Positions 17,583 to 26,373 are shown, counted from the first letter of the stretch. The stretch: DNA of 64,000 bases from Streptomyces formicae (GCF_002556545.1 NZ_CP022685.1:9030001-9094000); one strand, 5' to 3'. A program made the numbers and translations. Notes: a model not told the origin generated them from the letters alone.

Positions 17583-18102
17583 GAGGTGCTCCGTTGAGGA
17601 TGCGGTGCGACCAGCTTGACGGGTGGTGGACCGCTAATGACTTTCGCACAGCAGCAGGTGGCCTGTAAGGGATTTGGCAACACACGATGCGGTGGTGCTT
17701 ATGGCATATGCCCTTGGCTTGCGGAAATGCGAAGTCCCCTGCGGAAGTCTAGGGGGAAACAATGAAGAATGCGTAGGGAATGGGCGCGGAATGTGGTGCT
17801 CCAGTGGGGAGTTCGGATCAGGTGTCTGCTCGAAGAACATATGCCCGATCGCGTGACGGGCGGCGGGCCGCGCGGAAAGAGCGAACTCATTGACGTGCGC
17901 TTGCCAGCTTCTTGGCGTGCGGCGCGGCACGCGGACGAGGGTGACCGGCGGGGTCGGCCACCGTGATCCCGCGTTGTCCAGCGCGAACAGGCTGCTCTGG
18001 CAGAGTGCCTCGTTCCTGTGCGGCCTCGTGCAAGTGCGCGTTCGGCCGTACCCGTCCACGCACCGGCCCTCACCAGCGAGATCGCGATCAACAGCGGGAG
18101 TT
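17583..18102. other. 520-bp intergenic region, lower GC
   Basis: Lies between the NmrA-like stop and the phosphatase start and should hold the phosphatase promoter. It is clearly less GC-rich (especially 17640-17850) than its surroundings. No convincing gene was found. A strong ribosome site AGGGGGAAACA precedes ATG 17762, but that frame stops after four codons (M-K-N-A). A leftward frame near 17960-18000 reads QRGITVADPAGHP, reminiscent of the C terminus of VOC-family proteins, possibly a gene remnant. Confidence 0.4.
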
Positions 18103-19002
18103 CTAGGCGGATTCGAGGAGTCGCTTCCGCAGCGGGACGGCGCCGGATTCGGCGAGCCAGTCCGCGAGCGTACGCAGACCGGGATGGATGATGCGCAGCG
18201 CCTCGATGTCGGCGTGCCAGCGTGATCCGGCTGCCCAGCGTTCCCGGACCTGGGCGATCTCGGGGTTGAGTGCGGCTGCCTCGGCGTGGGTGATCTGCTC
18301 GTACCGAATTGCGGCACCGGTGGCCTCGCTGATCGCGGCGACCGCTTCGCGCGGGGTGGGGGCATCCCCGGCCAGTTCCAGGCTCCGTCCCGCAAACCGG
18401 TCCGGCTGGTCGAAGGCCAGCGCCGCGAACTCGGCGATGTCCTCCACCGCGATGATCTGGACGGGTTCATCCGGCGGGAAGACGTGCCGGTGCACGCCGT
18501 CGACAATGCCGTCGATACCGATGGGCAGCGAACCAAGATAGTTCGACATGAACCGCACCGGACGCAGCACGGTCACCGACCGGATCCGCTCACGCAGGTA
18601 GTCCTCGATGCGCTTCTTCCCCTCGGAGCCACCCGGACGTCCGGGAGTGGATGCGACCCCCGTGAACACGACGTGTTCGACGCCCGCCGCGGCCGCGGCA
18701 TCGATCAGCGCCCGGCCACGGGCGAACTCCCGTTCCACGCCGGAGCCGCCCGGCCCGAACGCCACGGGCGGTACGGCGAACAGTGCCGCTGCTCCCTCCA
18801 GCGCAGCGGGCAGGCTCGACGGGTCGTCGAAGTCGCCGCGCACGAGCTCCGCACCCGCGGTTTCAAGTGATGTGGCGGCGGGCGCGGTCGTGTCCCGCAC
18901 GAGCGCGCGCACCGGCCTGCCGGCCGTCAGAAGCCGGCGTGCGGTGGCTCCGCCCTGCCGACCGGTCGCACCGGTCACAACGACCAAATGGTCAGTGGTC
19001 AT
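18103..19002 (-). CDS. NmrA-like NAD(P)-binding protein (atypical SDR)
   Basis: 299 residues. The Rossmann motif VVVTGATGRQGGATARRLL is of the atypical-SDR type (TGATGxxG), followed by RALVRD, a DFDDPSSL switch and HVVFTGVAS. There is no YxxxK pair in the classical position, as in NmrA-type sensors and azoreductase-like QorB relatives. The C terminus is a variable substrate domain (VEDIAEFAALAFDQP). It is divergent from a TetR gene whose likely operator lies between the two, so it is probably that regulator's target. Confidence 0.9.
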   Translation of the reverse strand: MTTDHLVVVTGATGRQGGATARRLLTAGRPVRALVRDTTAPAATSLETAGAELVRGDFDDPSSLPAALEGAAALFAVPPVAFGPGGSGVEREFARGRALIDAAAAAGVEHVVFTGVASTPGRPGGSEGKKRIEDYLRERIRSVTVLRPVRFMSNYLGSLPIGIDGIVDGVHRHVFPPDEPVQIIAVEDIAEFAALAFDQPDRFAGRSLELAGDAPTPREAVAAISEATGAAIRYEQITHAEAAALNPEIAQVRERWAAGSRWHADIEALRIIHPGLRTLADWLAESGAVPLRKRLLESA

Positions 19003-19059
19003 GTCGTCCTCCGCCCCGGGATGGTCGGTGGCTGCGGTGCGGTGGGACCCGGGGGCGAT

Positions 19060-19073
19060 GTGGAATGCTCCAC
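19060..19073. promoter_or_regulatory. Palindromic operator candidate between NmrA-like and TetR genes
   Basis: GTGGA-ATGC-TCCAC is a 5+5 inverted repeat with a 4-base spacer in the 105-bp divergent intergenic region. TetR-family proteins usually bind such palindromes between themselves and their target. Assignment is by position only. Confidence 0.5.
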
Positions 19074-19107
19074 CCGGTTGAGTAGCACGGGCAAGGGATT
19101 ACGTGAC

Positions 19108-19875
19108 ATGACCACAGTTCCCCAGGACGCGAGCCGGGCCGATGCCCGCCGTAACCGCCGGAAGATACTCGCCGCCGCTTCGCAGGCGTTCGACGAGCAC
19201 GGCCCGGACGTCTCGCTCGGCGCGATCGCACGGCAGGCGGGGGTTGGCGCCGGCACCGTGTACCGGCACTTCCCCAGCAAGGAGATCCTGCTGGAGGCCG
19301 TACTCGCCCAGCAGTTCGACGACCTGGTGGAGACCGCTCAACAGTGGGCGGCCCGCACAGACCCTGCCGCGGCATTGTTCGGCTTCCTTCTGGATGTCGT
19401 CGAGACGTCCCGCGGGCGCAAGCACGCATGCGACGCCCTGACCACGCAAACGAGCTGGCCACGGCCGAGCCTGGCCGCGTCGGCGCGACGGTTCCGCCAG
19501 GCACTTGACCAACTGCTCCGCGCGGCCCAGCACGCCGGAGGCATCCGTACCGACGTCAACACGGACGATGTCGCAGCCCTCACCGTCGGGTGCGCGACGA
19601 TGTGGGCCGCCCACCACGACCGGGACGGCGGCGCCCGCATGGTGCGGCTGGCACTGGAAAGCCTGCGGACTCCCTCATTCGTCACGCAAGAGCGGGACTT
19701 TCGTGACACCCCCGGCACGCTTCACGCAGCGTCGCGGTGCGAGGAGTGCGGGGCCCGGCTCGAGGCCCGGTCCACTGGCCGCCCTGCGCGCTACTGCGGA
19801 GCGACCTGCCGACAGCGAGCACATCGCCGCCACCTCGGCACCGCAACGCTTCCCTCACGGAAAACGCGTCCCTGA
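19108..19875 (+). CDS. TetR-family regulator with C-terminal zinc-ribbon-like tail
   Basis: 255 residues. The N-terminal HTH is typical: ILAAASQAFDEHGPDVSLGAIARQAGVGAGTVYRHF with residues 20-60. The ligand domain follows to about residue 195. The last 60 residues are unusual: CEECGARLEARSTGRPARYCG then ATCRQRAHRRH, a CxxC...CxxxC arrangement that could bind zinc. I recall this CGATCRQRAHR-type tail in other actinomycete proteins, but its role is unknown to me. ATG at 19108 follows AAGGGATT. Probable target: the divergent NmrA-like gene. Confidence 0.9.
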   Translation: MTTVPQDASRADARRNRRKILAAASQAFDEHGPDVSLGAIARQAGVGAGTVYRHFPSKEILLEAVLAQQFDDLVETAQQWAARTDPAAALFGFLLDVVETSRGRKHACDALTTQTSWPRPSLAASARRFRQALDQLLRAAQHAGGIRTDVNTDDVAALTVGCATMWAAHHDRDGGARMVRLALESLRTPSFVTQERDFRDTPGTLHAASRCEECGARLEARSTGRPARYCGATCRQRAHRRHLGTATLPSRKTRP

Positions 19876-20013
19876 AATCCGAGGAGCCAAGCAGGACGGT
19901 CCCACGGCCGAGGTTGGTGTTTCGATCCCGAACCAGCCGTAACCGGCGTCAAGCCGCATCCCGGACATGAAGATCACGATCTACAGCTGGAGTACTAGGC
20001 GAGAGTCCTGGTC

Positions 20014-20658
20014 TCAGGAGCGCAGGTACCGGATGACCGCGAGCACCCGCCGGTTGTGGTCGTGCGAGTTCGGCAGGCCGAGCTTGTCGAAGACCGCCGC
20101 CACGTGCTTCTCGACCGTGCCCTGCGAGACGAAGAGCGCCTGGGCGATCGCCGCGTTGGAGCGGCCCTCCGCCATGAGGGAGAGCACGTCGCGCTCCCGG
20201 CCCGTCAGCGGTGCCAGTTCGGCCGCGCGATGGCTCGCCCCCGCCAGCTGGGTGACGACCTCGGGGTCGAGCGCGGTGCCGCCCGCCGCCACGCGTTCCA
20301 GCGCGTCCGTGAACTCCGCGATGTTCGCCACCCGGTCCTTGAGCAGATAGCCGACGCCCGCGGAACCCGCCGCGAGCAGCCGGGTCGCGTACTTCGTCTC
20401 GACGTACTGCGAGAACAGCAGCACGCCCGTGCCGGGGTGCTCGGCGCGGATGTCGATGGCCGCGCGCAGGCCCTCGTCGGTGTGGCTCGGCGGCATCCGG
20501 ATGTCGACCACCGTGACGTCAGGGCGGTGCGCGGCGACCGCGGCGCGCAGGGCGTCCGCGTCGCCCACCGAGGCGCAGACCTCGTGCCCGCGCTCGGCGA
20601 GCATCTGGGCCAGCAACTCCCGCAGTACGGCGGCATCCTCGGCGATCACGACACGCAT
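20014..20658 (-). CDS. NarL/LuxR-type response regulator
   Basis: 214 residues. The receiver domain has MRVVIAED (acidic pocket), phosphoacceptor Asp in VTVVDIRMPPSHTDEG and the conserved Lys in GVGYLLKDRV. The C-terminal LuxR HTH is LTGRERDVLSLMAEGRSNAAIA and VSQGTVEKHVAAVFDKLGL. It follows the sensor kinase gene by 34 bases in the same direction, so the two form a pair. ATG 20658 is preferred because MRVVIAED is the canonical opening; ATG 20667 is possible. Confidence 0.93.
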   Translation of the reverse strand: MRVVIAEDAAVLRELLAQMLAERGHEVCASVGDADALRAAVAAHRPDVTVVDIRMPPSHTDEGLRAAIDIRAEHPGTGVLLFSQYVETKYATRLLAAGSAGVGYLLKDRVANIAEFTDALERVAAGGTALDPEVVTQLAGASHRAAELAPLTGRERDVLSLMAEGRSNAAIAQALFVSQGTVEKHVAAVFDKLGLPNSHDHNRRVLAVIRYLRS

Positions 20659-20692
20659 GGCCCGCATTTTCGCACGGCGGCCGCCGCGGACC

Positions 20693-22009
20693 TCACGCAC
20701 GCAGCGGCAGCTCGACGGTGACCGCCGTCGGACCGCCGTCGGGGCTGCGGACGTCGATGCGGCCGTCGACCGTCCGCACGCGCTGCGCGAGCCCGGTCAG
20801 ACCGCTGCCCGTGCCGGGCACCGCGCCGCCGCGCCCGTCGTCGGCGACCCGGATCCGCAGCAGCCCGTCCCGCCGGGTCACGTCGATCGAGGCCCGTGTC
20901 GCACCGCTGTGCTTGATGACGTTGGTGAGGAGTTCGGCGGCGCAGAAGTACGCGATGGTCTCGATCGCCGGGGTGGGCCGCACCGGCACGTCCGCCGTGA
21001 GATCGACCGGCACCGTGCTGCGCGCGGCGAGGGTGGCGAGCGCGTCCGGCAGGCCCTCGTCGAGGGCGGGCGGATGGATGCCGCGGGCCAGGTCACGGAG
21101 TTCGGTGAGCGCCTCCGTGGCGTTGCGGTGCGCGCCGTCGACGAGGTGCCGGATGCGCGCCAGGTCCGGCGGCTGCCCGTCGTCCAGCCGCGCCCTGATC
21201 ATGTCGAGGCCCATCGCCACGGCGACGAGACGCACCTGCGCGCCGTCGTGCAGATCGCGTTCGACGCGGCGCAGCAGCGCCACCGAGTCGTCCACGGCGA
21301 GCGCCCGGGTCTCCTCCAGGTCCCTGACGCGGTCGGCGAGGCGCCCGGGACCGAGCAGCGCCCGGATCAGCCAGCGGTCGCCCGCGACGACGACCCTGGT
21401 CACCCAGGGCGCGCACAGCAGCGTGCCGACGCCGAGCGCCACCGCGAGGAAGGTCCCCGCGAACGTGTCCGCGTGCAGCCCGCCGAACGGGACCGGCGTC
21501 AGGATCGGCATCCCCTCCGGATCGTCCGCGGCGGGTTGCTGCCCGAACACCGCCCAGCGCAGCGGCGCGGTGAGGTTCACCAGGCCGGTGACCCACCAGA
21601 GCACGGCGTACGCTCCGAGCACGCCGACCGGCAGCTTCGCGAGGACGTACGCCGCGGCCCGCCAGGCGGTGCCGTCCCGCAGCCGCGCGTCGAGACGGCC
21701 CACGAAGCCGTCGCCGGGACGGAACGGCGGCGGCGCGGGCGTCCGCTCGCCGAGCAGCTCGGCGGCAAGCGCGCGGTGGACCCCGCCGAGCCCGCGGGCC
21801 ATCCGCAGCGTGCCGATGAGCAGCAGGACGCCCACCACGGCGAGCACCAGCGAGACCGTGAGCCCGGCGCCCAGGGCGAGGAGCACGGCGAGGACCACCC
21901 CGCCCGCGACGCCGAGCGGGAATCCGGTCAGGCAGTACGCCGCCTCGGCCCACGCCCGCCGGGTGAAGGGGGCGCGGAGCGCGGCGCGGACGGTTTCGTG
22001 CAGGTGCAT
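20693..22009 (-). CDS. Sensor histidine kinase (HisKA_3 type)
   Basis: 438 residues. The first 215 residues hold about six hydrophobic segments (for example GVAGGVVLAVLLALGAGLTV and AAYVLAKLPVGVLGAYAVLW) of the putative-sensor type. The phosphoacceptor helix is RRVERDLHDGAQVRLVAVAM, with His in DLHDGAQ. The ATPase part has ELLTNVIKHSGA (N box) and VADDGRGG plus GSGLTGLAQRV (G boxes). It partners the following response regulator and follows an ABC exporter operon in the same direction, which it probably helps control, as in cell-envelope-stress modules. Confidence 0.93.
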   Translation of the reverse strand: MHLHETVRAALRAPFTRRAWAEAAYCLTGFPLGVAGGVVLAVLLALGAGLTVSLVLAVVGVLLLIGTLRMARGLGGVHRALAAELLGERTPAPPPFRPGDGFVGRLDARLRDGTAWRAAAYVLAKLPVGVLGAYAVLWWVTGLVNLTAPLRWAVFGQQPAADDPEGMPILTPVPFGGLHADTFAGTFLAVALGVGTLLCAPWVTRVVVAGDRWLIRALLGPGRLADRVRDLEETRALAVDDSVALLRRVERDLHDGAQVRLVAVAMGLDMIRARLDDGQPPDLARIRHLVDGAHRNATEALTELRDLARGIHPPALDEGLPDALATLAARSTVPVDLTADVPVRPTPAIETIAYFCAAELLTNVIKHSGATRASIDVTRRDGLLRIRVADDGRGGAVPGTGSGLTGLAQRVRTVDGRIDVRSPDGGPTAVTVELPLRA

Positions 22010-22075
22010 GGGGTTCAGTTTCCTCTGTGTGCCTCGGGTTCCGCCGCGTCCCTCGTGCGCTCTTGCGATCGCCGC

Positions 22076-22885
22076 TCAGGCGTCCCTGCGGATCAGCAGG
22101 CGTCCGCCGACGGCGAGCACCGCGGCCGTGTACAGGCACAGGACCCCGAACCCGGCCCACGGCGAGAGCATGCCGGACACCGGCTCGGCGACCGCGAGGG
22201 AGTTGCCCGCGATCATCGTCGGGAAGAACTTGGCGACGGTCGTGCCCGAGACGCCGCCGATCACCGCGGGCAGCACGAAGGTGATGCCGACGAGCACGCC
22301 GATCGCGCTCGCGGTGTGCCGGGTGATGACGCCGATCCCGATGCCGATGAGCCCGATCATCGCGAGATACGCGCCGGACATCAGCACCGCGCGCAGCACC
22401 CCTGTGTCCCCGAGCGAGGGGCGGGGCACGCCGTCGCCGAGCGCGGCACGCCCCGCGAAGAACGTCACGAGACCGACGGCCTCGCCCACGGCGAGCGAGA
22501 GCGCGCCGTACACGGCCGCCTTCGCCGTCAGGACGAGACGCCGGTCGGGGACGGCGGCCAGGGTGGAGCGGATCGTTCCCGACGCGTACTCGCCGGTCAC
22601 GACGAGCACGCCGAGTACGCCGATGAGGAGCTGCCCGACGGCGATACCCGCGAGGACGTTGTTGGTCGGATCGAAGGCGGCGGCCTTGTCGGGGCTCGGT
22701 GCCTTGGTGTTGGCCATGGTGACGACACCGATGGCCACCATGCCCACCACCACGAGCAGCAGCGACCAGAAGGTCGACCGCAGGCTGCGCAGCTTGATCC
22801 ACTCCATGCGGGCCGCGTGCCCGAATCCGTAGTGCCCGGCGGGGACGCGCGTCTCGCGCCGCCAGGCGGGTGCCGTCGTACTCAT
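22076..22885 (-). CDS. ABC-2 type transporter permease
   Basis: 269 residues with about six membrane spans (STFWSLLLVVVGMVAIGVVT, LLIGVLGVLVVTGEYASGTIR, YLAMIGLIGIGIGVI and three more). The TGEYASGTIRSTL motif is common in Streptomyces ABC-2 permeases paired with DrrA/BcrA-like ATPases. The ATG at 22885 overlaps the stop of the ATPase gene by four bases (ATGA), so the two are coupled. Likely exports an antibiotic or lipid; the substrate cannot be read from sequence. Confidence 0.92.
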   Translation of the reverse strand: MSTTAPAWRRETRVPAGHYGFGHAARMEWIKLRSLRSTFWSLLLVVVGMVAIGVVTMANTKAPSPDKAAAFDPTNNVLAGIAVGQLLIGVLGVLVVTGEYASGTIRSTLAAVPDRRLVLTAKAAVYGALSLAVGEAVGLVTFFAGRAALGDGVPRPSLGDTGVLRAVLMSGAYLAMIGLIGIGIGVITRHTASAIGVLVGITFVLPAVIGGVSGTTVAKFFPTMIAGNSLAVAEPVSGMLSPWAGFGVLCLYTAAVLAVGGRLLIRRDA

Positions 22886-23616
22886 CGGGAACCCCCCTTC
22901 TGCGGCGCGTCGGTCACCCGTGCCGCGGCGGTCAGCGCGAAGAAGGCCTCCTCCAGGGAGTCGCCCCGGGCGGTCAGTTCGCGCACGGAGGTGTCGGCGA
23001 GCAGCCTGCCCTGCCCGATCACCACCAAGTGGTCGGCGGTGAGCGCCATTTCGCCGATCAGATGGCTGGAGAGCAGGACGGTGCGGCCCTCGGCGGCCAG
23101 GGACTTCATCAGCTCCCTGATCCACCGCACGCCCTCCGGATCGAGCCCGTTGACCGGCTCGTCGAAGAGCAGCACCCCGGGATCGCCGAGGAGCGCCGCG
23201 GCGATCCCGAGCCGCTGCGCCATGCCCAGGGAGTACGTCCCGGCCCGCCGCCCCGCGACACGGCCGAGCCCGACGACGTCGAGCACCTCGTCGACCCGGG
23301 CCCGCGCGATGCCCCCCGCGGCCGCGAGCGCGGTCAGATGCTGGGCCGCGGTGCGCCCCGGATGGAAGGTGCGCGCCTCCAGGAGCGCGCCCACCTCACG
23401 CGCGGGCCAGCGCAGCTCCCCGTACGGCACGCCGTGGATCCGGGCCTGTCCCTCGTCGGGCCTGTCCAGGCCCATGATCATGCGCATCGTGGTCGACTTG
23501 CCGGACCCGTTGGGCCCGAGGAAGCCGGTCACGGCTCCTGGCAGCACGTCGAAACTCAACGCGTCGACGGCGACGGTGGGTCCGTACCGTTTGGTGAGCC
23601 CCTGGGCCTCGATCAT
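22882..23616 (-). CDS. ABC transporter ATP-binding protein (DrrA/BcrA type)
   Basis: 244 residues. Walker A is FLGPNGSGKSTTMRMIMGL, the signature is YSLGMAQRLGIAAAL (the G-M-A-Q variant normal for this group) and Walker B is VLLFDEPVNGLDPEG, followed by the SSHLIGEM H-loop. GGAGTTGTG precedes the ATG at 23616. It is the first gene of a four-gene leftward set with its permease, a sensor kinase and a response regulator. Confidence 0.93.
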   Translation of the reverse strand: MIEAQGLTKRYGPTVAVDALSFDVLPGAVTGFLGPNGSGKSTTMRMIMGLDRPDEGQARIHGVPYGELRWPAREVGALLEARTFHPGRTAAQHLTALAAAGGIARARVDEVLDVVGLGRVAGRRAGTYSLGMAQRLGIAAALLGDPGVLLFDEPVNGLDPEGVRWIRELMKSLAAEGRTVLLSSHLIGEMALTADHLVVIGQGRLLADTSVRELTARGDSLEEAFFALTAAARVTDAPQKGGSR

Positions 23617-23704
23617 CACAACTCCCTGCCGCTCGACCGCGCGTCCGGCACGGTCACCGCAGCTCACGCTAGGGATGCGGCACCCTCGCCAGGAACGCTG
23701 CTTT

Positions 23705-23746
23705 CCTCCGTCCTGGCTGGGGGATTTCCCCCAGGCAGGACGGAGG
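23705..23746 (-). terminator. Large hairpin downstream of the MFS gene
   Basis: CCTCCGTCCTG-G-CTGGGGGA pairs with TCCCCCAG-G-CAGGACGGAGG around a 2-4 base loop, giving a stem of about 19 pairs. It lies 33 bases after the MFS stop and 89 bases before the ABC ATPase start. Confidence 0.8.
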
Positions 23747-23779
23747 GGTCTCGATTCCAGCGGAGTCGCCTCGTCGCGC

Positions 23780-25048
23780 TCAGCCGAGCACGCGCGCGTG
23801 CGTGCGGTCGGACCACTTCACGACGAGCGGTACGACCTGGCCGACGACGAGGAGGACGGCTCCCACGACGAGCCAGCCCGGCCCGCCCCAGCCGATGCAG
23901 AGCAGGCCGAGCACCGGCGGGCCGACGGCGTTGGACAGACCCTGACCGATGGCGAAAAGGCCCGAGTACTGGCCCTGCGCGTGTTCCGGGGCGAGTCCGA
24001 AGGACAACTCGAACGAGGCGGCGGCGTGCCACAGTTCGCCCAGTGTGTGGACGACGACGCCGAGCACGATGACGACCACGGCGACCCAGCCGGGGGCGCC
24101 GCCCGCCGCCGCGATGAGGGCCGTGGCGAGGAGGAACGCCACCCCCGCGCGGCGCGCCACCCGGCCTGCCGCCGTGTTGTTGTCGACGCCGCGGCTGACC
24201 CGTACCTGAAGGCAGACCACGAGCGCGGTGTTGACCGCCACGCTCGCGCCGACGAACCACCGCGGCGCGTCGGTGTGGCCGATGATCCACAGCGGCAGGG
24301 CGAAGATCAGCACCTGGTTCTGTATGGACATGATGCCGTCCAGGGCGGTGAGCGCCACGTACGGCTTGTCCTTCAGGGCGGGCCAGCGGCTGCCCTCCGC
24401 CGGGGCTTCTATCGGCAGCACGGACGGCACGCGGGAGGCGAGGGCGGCGGAGGCGAGGAACAGGGCGGAGGTGCCGAGGATGAGGCTCAGATACGCGGCC
24501 CTGGTGTCCATCTGGACGGCGACGCCCGCCGCGAGGGCTCCGCAGCCGACGGCGATGTTGTTGAGGGCGCGCAGGTAGGAGCGGTAGCGGGTGGGGTGCG
24601 GAGCACCCAGGCTGCGGGTCAGCGGGCCGCGGGCTGCCGTACCGGCCGAGAGGGCGAGCTCGGCCACGCACAGGAACGCCATCAGCGAGAGGAAGGAGTG
24701 GACGAACACCAGTCCCGCCACGGCGAGGGCCTGCACGACGACCGCGAGCCGAAAGACCTCGCGCGGGCCGCGCCGGTCGGCCAGGCGGCCCACGGGGATT
24801 CCGGCGGCGAGTCCGATCAGTGCGGCGGCCCCCAGGGCGAACCCGACCTGGGAGACCGGGAGGCCCACGGAACGGGTGAAGAACAACGCGGCCCCCGCGA
24901 TGAAGAGGCCCTTGCCTATCTGGTTGACGAACGTCGCCCCGGCGAAGGCGCGTTGGGGGCCCGTCCCGGGGATGAGGCCACGGGCCACGAGCCAGACCGG
25001 CAGCCCGCCCCCGGTGCCCTGCGCAACCGCTGTCCCGGTCCGTTCCAT
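23780..25048 (-). CDS. MFS transporter
   Basis: 422 residues with about 12 hydrophobic spans. The loop 2-3 motif is GIPVGRLADRRGPREVFRLA, a good match to the G-x3-D-R-x-G-R/P MFS signature. Overall similarity is to drug-efflux-type permeases. The ATG at 25048 follows AGGGAG. It is divergent from an HxlR regulator with a palindrome in the 79-bp gap, which suggests an inducible efflux unit. Confidence 0.9.
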   Translation of the reverse strand: MERTGTAVAQGTGGGLPVWLVARGLIPGTGPQRAFAGATFVNQIGKGLFIAGAALFFTRSVGLPVSQVGFALGAAALIGLAAGIPVGRLADRRGPREVFRLAVVVQALAVAGLVFVHSFLSLMAFLCVAELALSAGTAARGPLTRSLGAPHPTRYRSYLRALNNIAVGCGALAAGVAVQMDTRAAYLSLILGTSALFLASAALASRVPSVLPIEAPAEGSRWPALKDKPYVALTALDGIMSIQNQVLIFALPLWIIGHTDAPRWFVGASVAVNTALVVCLQVRVSRGVDNNTAAGRVARRAGVAFLLATALIAAAGGAPGWVAVVVIVLGVVVHTLGELWHAAASFELSFGLAPEHAQGQYSGLFAIGQGLSNAVGPPVLGLLCIGWGGPGWLVVGAVLLVVGQVVPLVVKWSDRTHARVLG

Positions 25049-25093
25049 AGGAACTGCTCCCTCTCGTAGAATCGGTTGCAACGGTATGGATTT

Positions 25094-25105
25094 GATACCG
25101 GTATC
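25094..25105. promoter_or_regulatory. Perfect 12-bp palindrome, HxlR operator candidate
   Basis: GATACCGGTATC is a perfect palindrome, placed centrally in the short region between the divergent MFS and HxlR starts. A further TTGCAA-containing element lies next to it on the MFS side. HxlR proteins bind such short dyads to control a divergent gene. Assignment is positional. Confidence 0.55.
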
Positions 25106-25127
25106 TACAACGAAACCGGGAGCAGCC

Positions 25128-25487
25128 ATGGGCAAGGCGTACAACGTGATGGCGGCGACCTGCCCGAGCCGCACGGTGCTGCACCGCATCGGCGCCCGCT
25201 GGACCGTGTTCGTCGTCAACGCCCTCGACGAAGGGCCGTGCCGCTTCGGCGAGTTGAAGGGGCACATCCGGGGGATCACCCCGAAGGTCCTGACCGAGAC
25301 CCTGCGCTCCTTGGAGGCCGACGGTCTGGTCAGTCGTCATGAGTACGACGAGAACCCGCCCCGCGTCGAATACGCCCTGACACCGCTTGGCCGCTCCCTG
25401 CTCGTCCCGCTCCGCGCCGTACGACGCTGGGCCGAAGAGCACGTCCCGGACATCGAGGCGGCCCGGGCCCGCCGGCCGATCGCCTGA
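25128..25487 (+). CDS. HxlR-family transcriptional regulator
   Basis: 119 residues. The winged HTH has the family pattern: CPSRTVLHRIGARWTVFVVNAL near the N terminus with the conserved Cys-Pro, then RFGELKGHIRGITPKVLTETLRSLE and LVSRHEYDENPPRVEYALTPLGRSL. The N-terminal Cys can act as a redox or electrophile sensor in relatives such as YodB/HypR. Probably regulates the divergent MFS gene. Confidence 0.93.
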   Translation: MGKAYNVMAATCPSRTVLHRIGARWTVFVVNALDEGPCRFGELKGHIRGITPKVLTETLRSLEADGLVSRHEYDENPPRVEYALTPLGRSLLVPLRAVRRWAEEHVPDIEAARARRPIA

Positions 25488-25523
25488 CGCGGTCGCAGTC
25501 GCCCCGCCCGTTGCTTTCGCGGC

Positions 25524-25997
25524 TCAGGAAGCCAGGCCGACGTATTGGGCGTAGAGGGCGGCCTGCGTGCGGTGGGTGGCGCCGATCTTCAAGTAGATGC
25601 TGCTGAGATGGTTCTTCACGGTCTTCTCGGAGATGCCGAGTCTTCGGGCGATGAGCCGGTTGCTCAGCCCCACGGCCAGCAGCCGGAGTACGCCCCGCTC
25701 GCGTGCGGTGAGGGTGGGGCCGCCGTGCGGCGCGCTGTCCTCGGGTAGGGGAGTGAACGCCGGAACGGAGGGAGTCGCTTCCCCGGGGCCGATCAGGCCG
25801 ATCTGTCGGGCGTACAGGGCCGCCTGCGTGCGATCAGTGGCCCCGATCTTCAAATAGATGCTGCTGAGATGGTTCTTTGCGGTCTTCTCGGATATGTCGA
25901 GTTTCCGGGCGATGAGCCGGTTGCTCAACCCGAGGGCCAGCAGGCGCAGTACATCTAATTCCCGGCAGGTGAGTTTTGCGGCCGGTGGTTCTTCCAC
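25524..25997 (-). CDS. Regulator made of two tandem LuxR-type HTH domains
   Basis: 157 residues from a GTG with AGGAAGAGG upstream. The protein is two LuxR/GerE DNA-binding domains (residues about 8-66 and 94-152) joined by a Pro/Ala-rich linker, and nothing else: no receiver, kinase or ligand domain. The two copies are about 80% identical (shared core GLSNRLIAR, ISEKT and KNHLSSIYLKIGAT) and the DNA is similarly alike, so this is a recent internal duplication. It lies at the 3' side of the leftward arm of the biosynthetic locus and is the only regulator close to it. An upstream TTG at 26045 would extend the frame by 16 residues but lacks a ribosome site. Confidence 0.88.
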   Translation of the reverse strand: MEEPPAAKLTCRELDVLRLLALGLSNRLIARKLDISEKTAKNHLSSIYLKIGATDRTQAALYARQIGLIGPGEATPSVPAFTPLPEDSAPHGGPTLTARERGVLRLLAVGLSNRLIARRLGISEKTVKNHLSSIYLKIGATHRTQAALYAQYVGLAS

Positions 25998-26373
25998 GTC
26001 TTGCCTCTTCCTCGCTTCTCCCAAAGGACATGAAAAAATGTCCAAGGTCGTCCTTTGCGTGACACCTCAGGCCCGGTGTCTTGCCCAGCCGGGCCGTGCG
26101 GGCCCGTGGGTGTGGGGCGGCGGTGTGGCCGCTGAGGAAGGTGGGGAAGGAGATTCGGTGGAAAGCGCATATGGGCATGACGTCATTGCAATCGCCCCCG
26201 TGTAAGCATGCCGGATCGCTCGTAGACGAAAATGGGCACGCCACAAATGATCGGAGGTGCGACTGGAAATCGGTACGCATCTAGCCGACGGCGGCGTCCC
26301 CCTCGACGCTCGAGACGCAGACAGAAACTGCTCAAGCGTGGGCCAAAAGCTACACGCTTAAGAGGGCAATTGG
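25998..26373. other. 376-bp low-GC region upstream of the tandem-HTH gene
   Basis: This stretch is visibly richer in A and T than the rest of the window and should carry the promoter of the tandem-HTH regulator. GGACAT-GAAAAA-ATGTCC (26026-26043) is an inverted repeat 29 bases before the GTG and could be its operator. I see no other gene. The altered composition suggests the regulator came with DNA of different origin or that this is a large regulatory region. Confidence 0.5.

Noticed and set aside
17762..17776. Four-codon frame (M-K-N-A) behind AGGGGGAAACA, possible leader peptide
   Set aside because: No attenuator structure and no downstream gene in the same direction that it could control.
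20429..25069. 1546-residue open frame on the plus strand
   Set aside because: Arg/Ala/Gly/Asp-rich shadow antisense to the kinase, ABC and MFS genes, all of which have clear family motifs.
25998..26045. Longer start (TTG 26045) for the tandem-HTH regulator
   Set aside because: No ribosome site, whereas GTG 25997 has AGGAAGAGG at proper distance.
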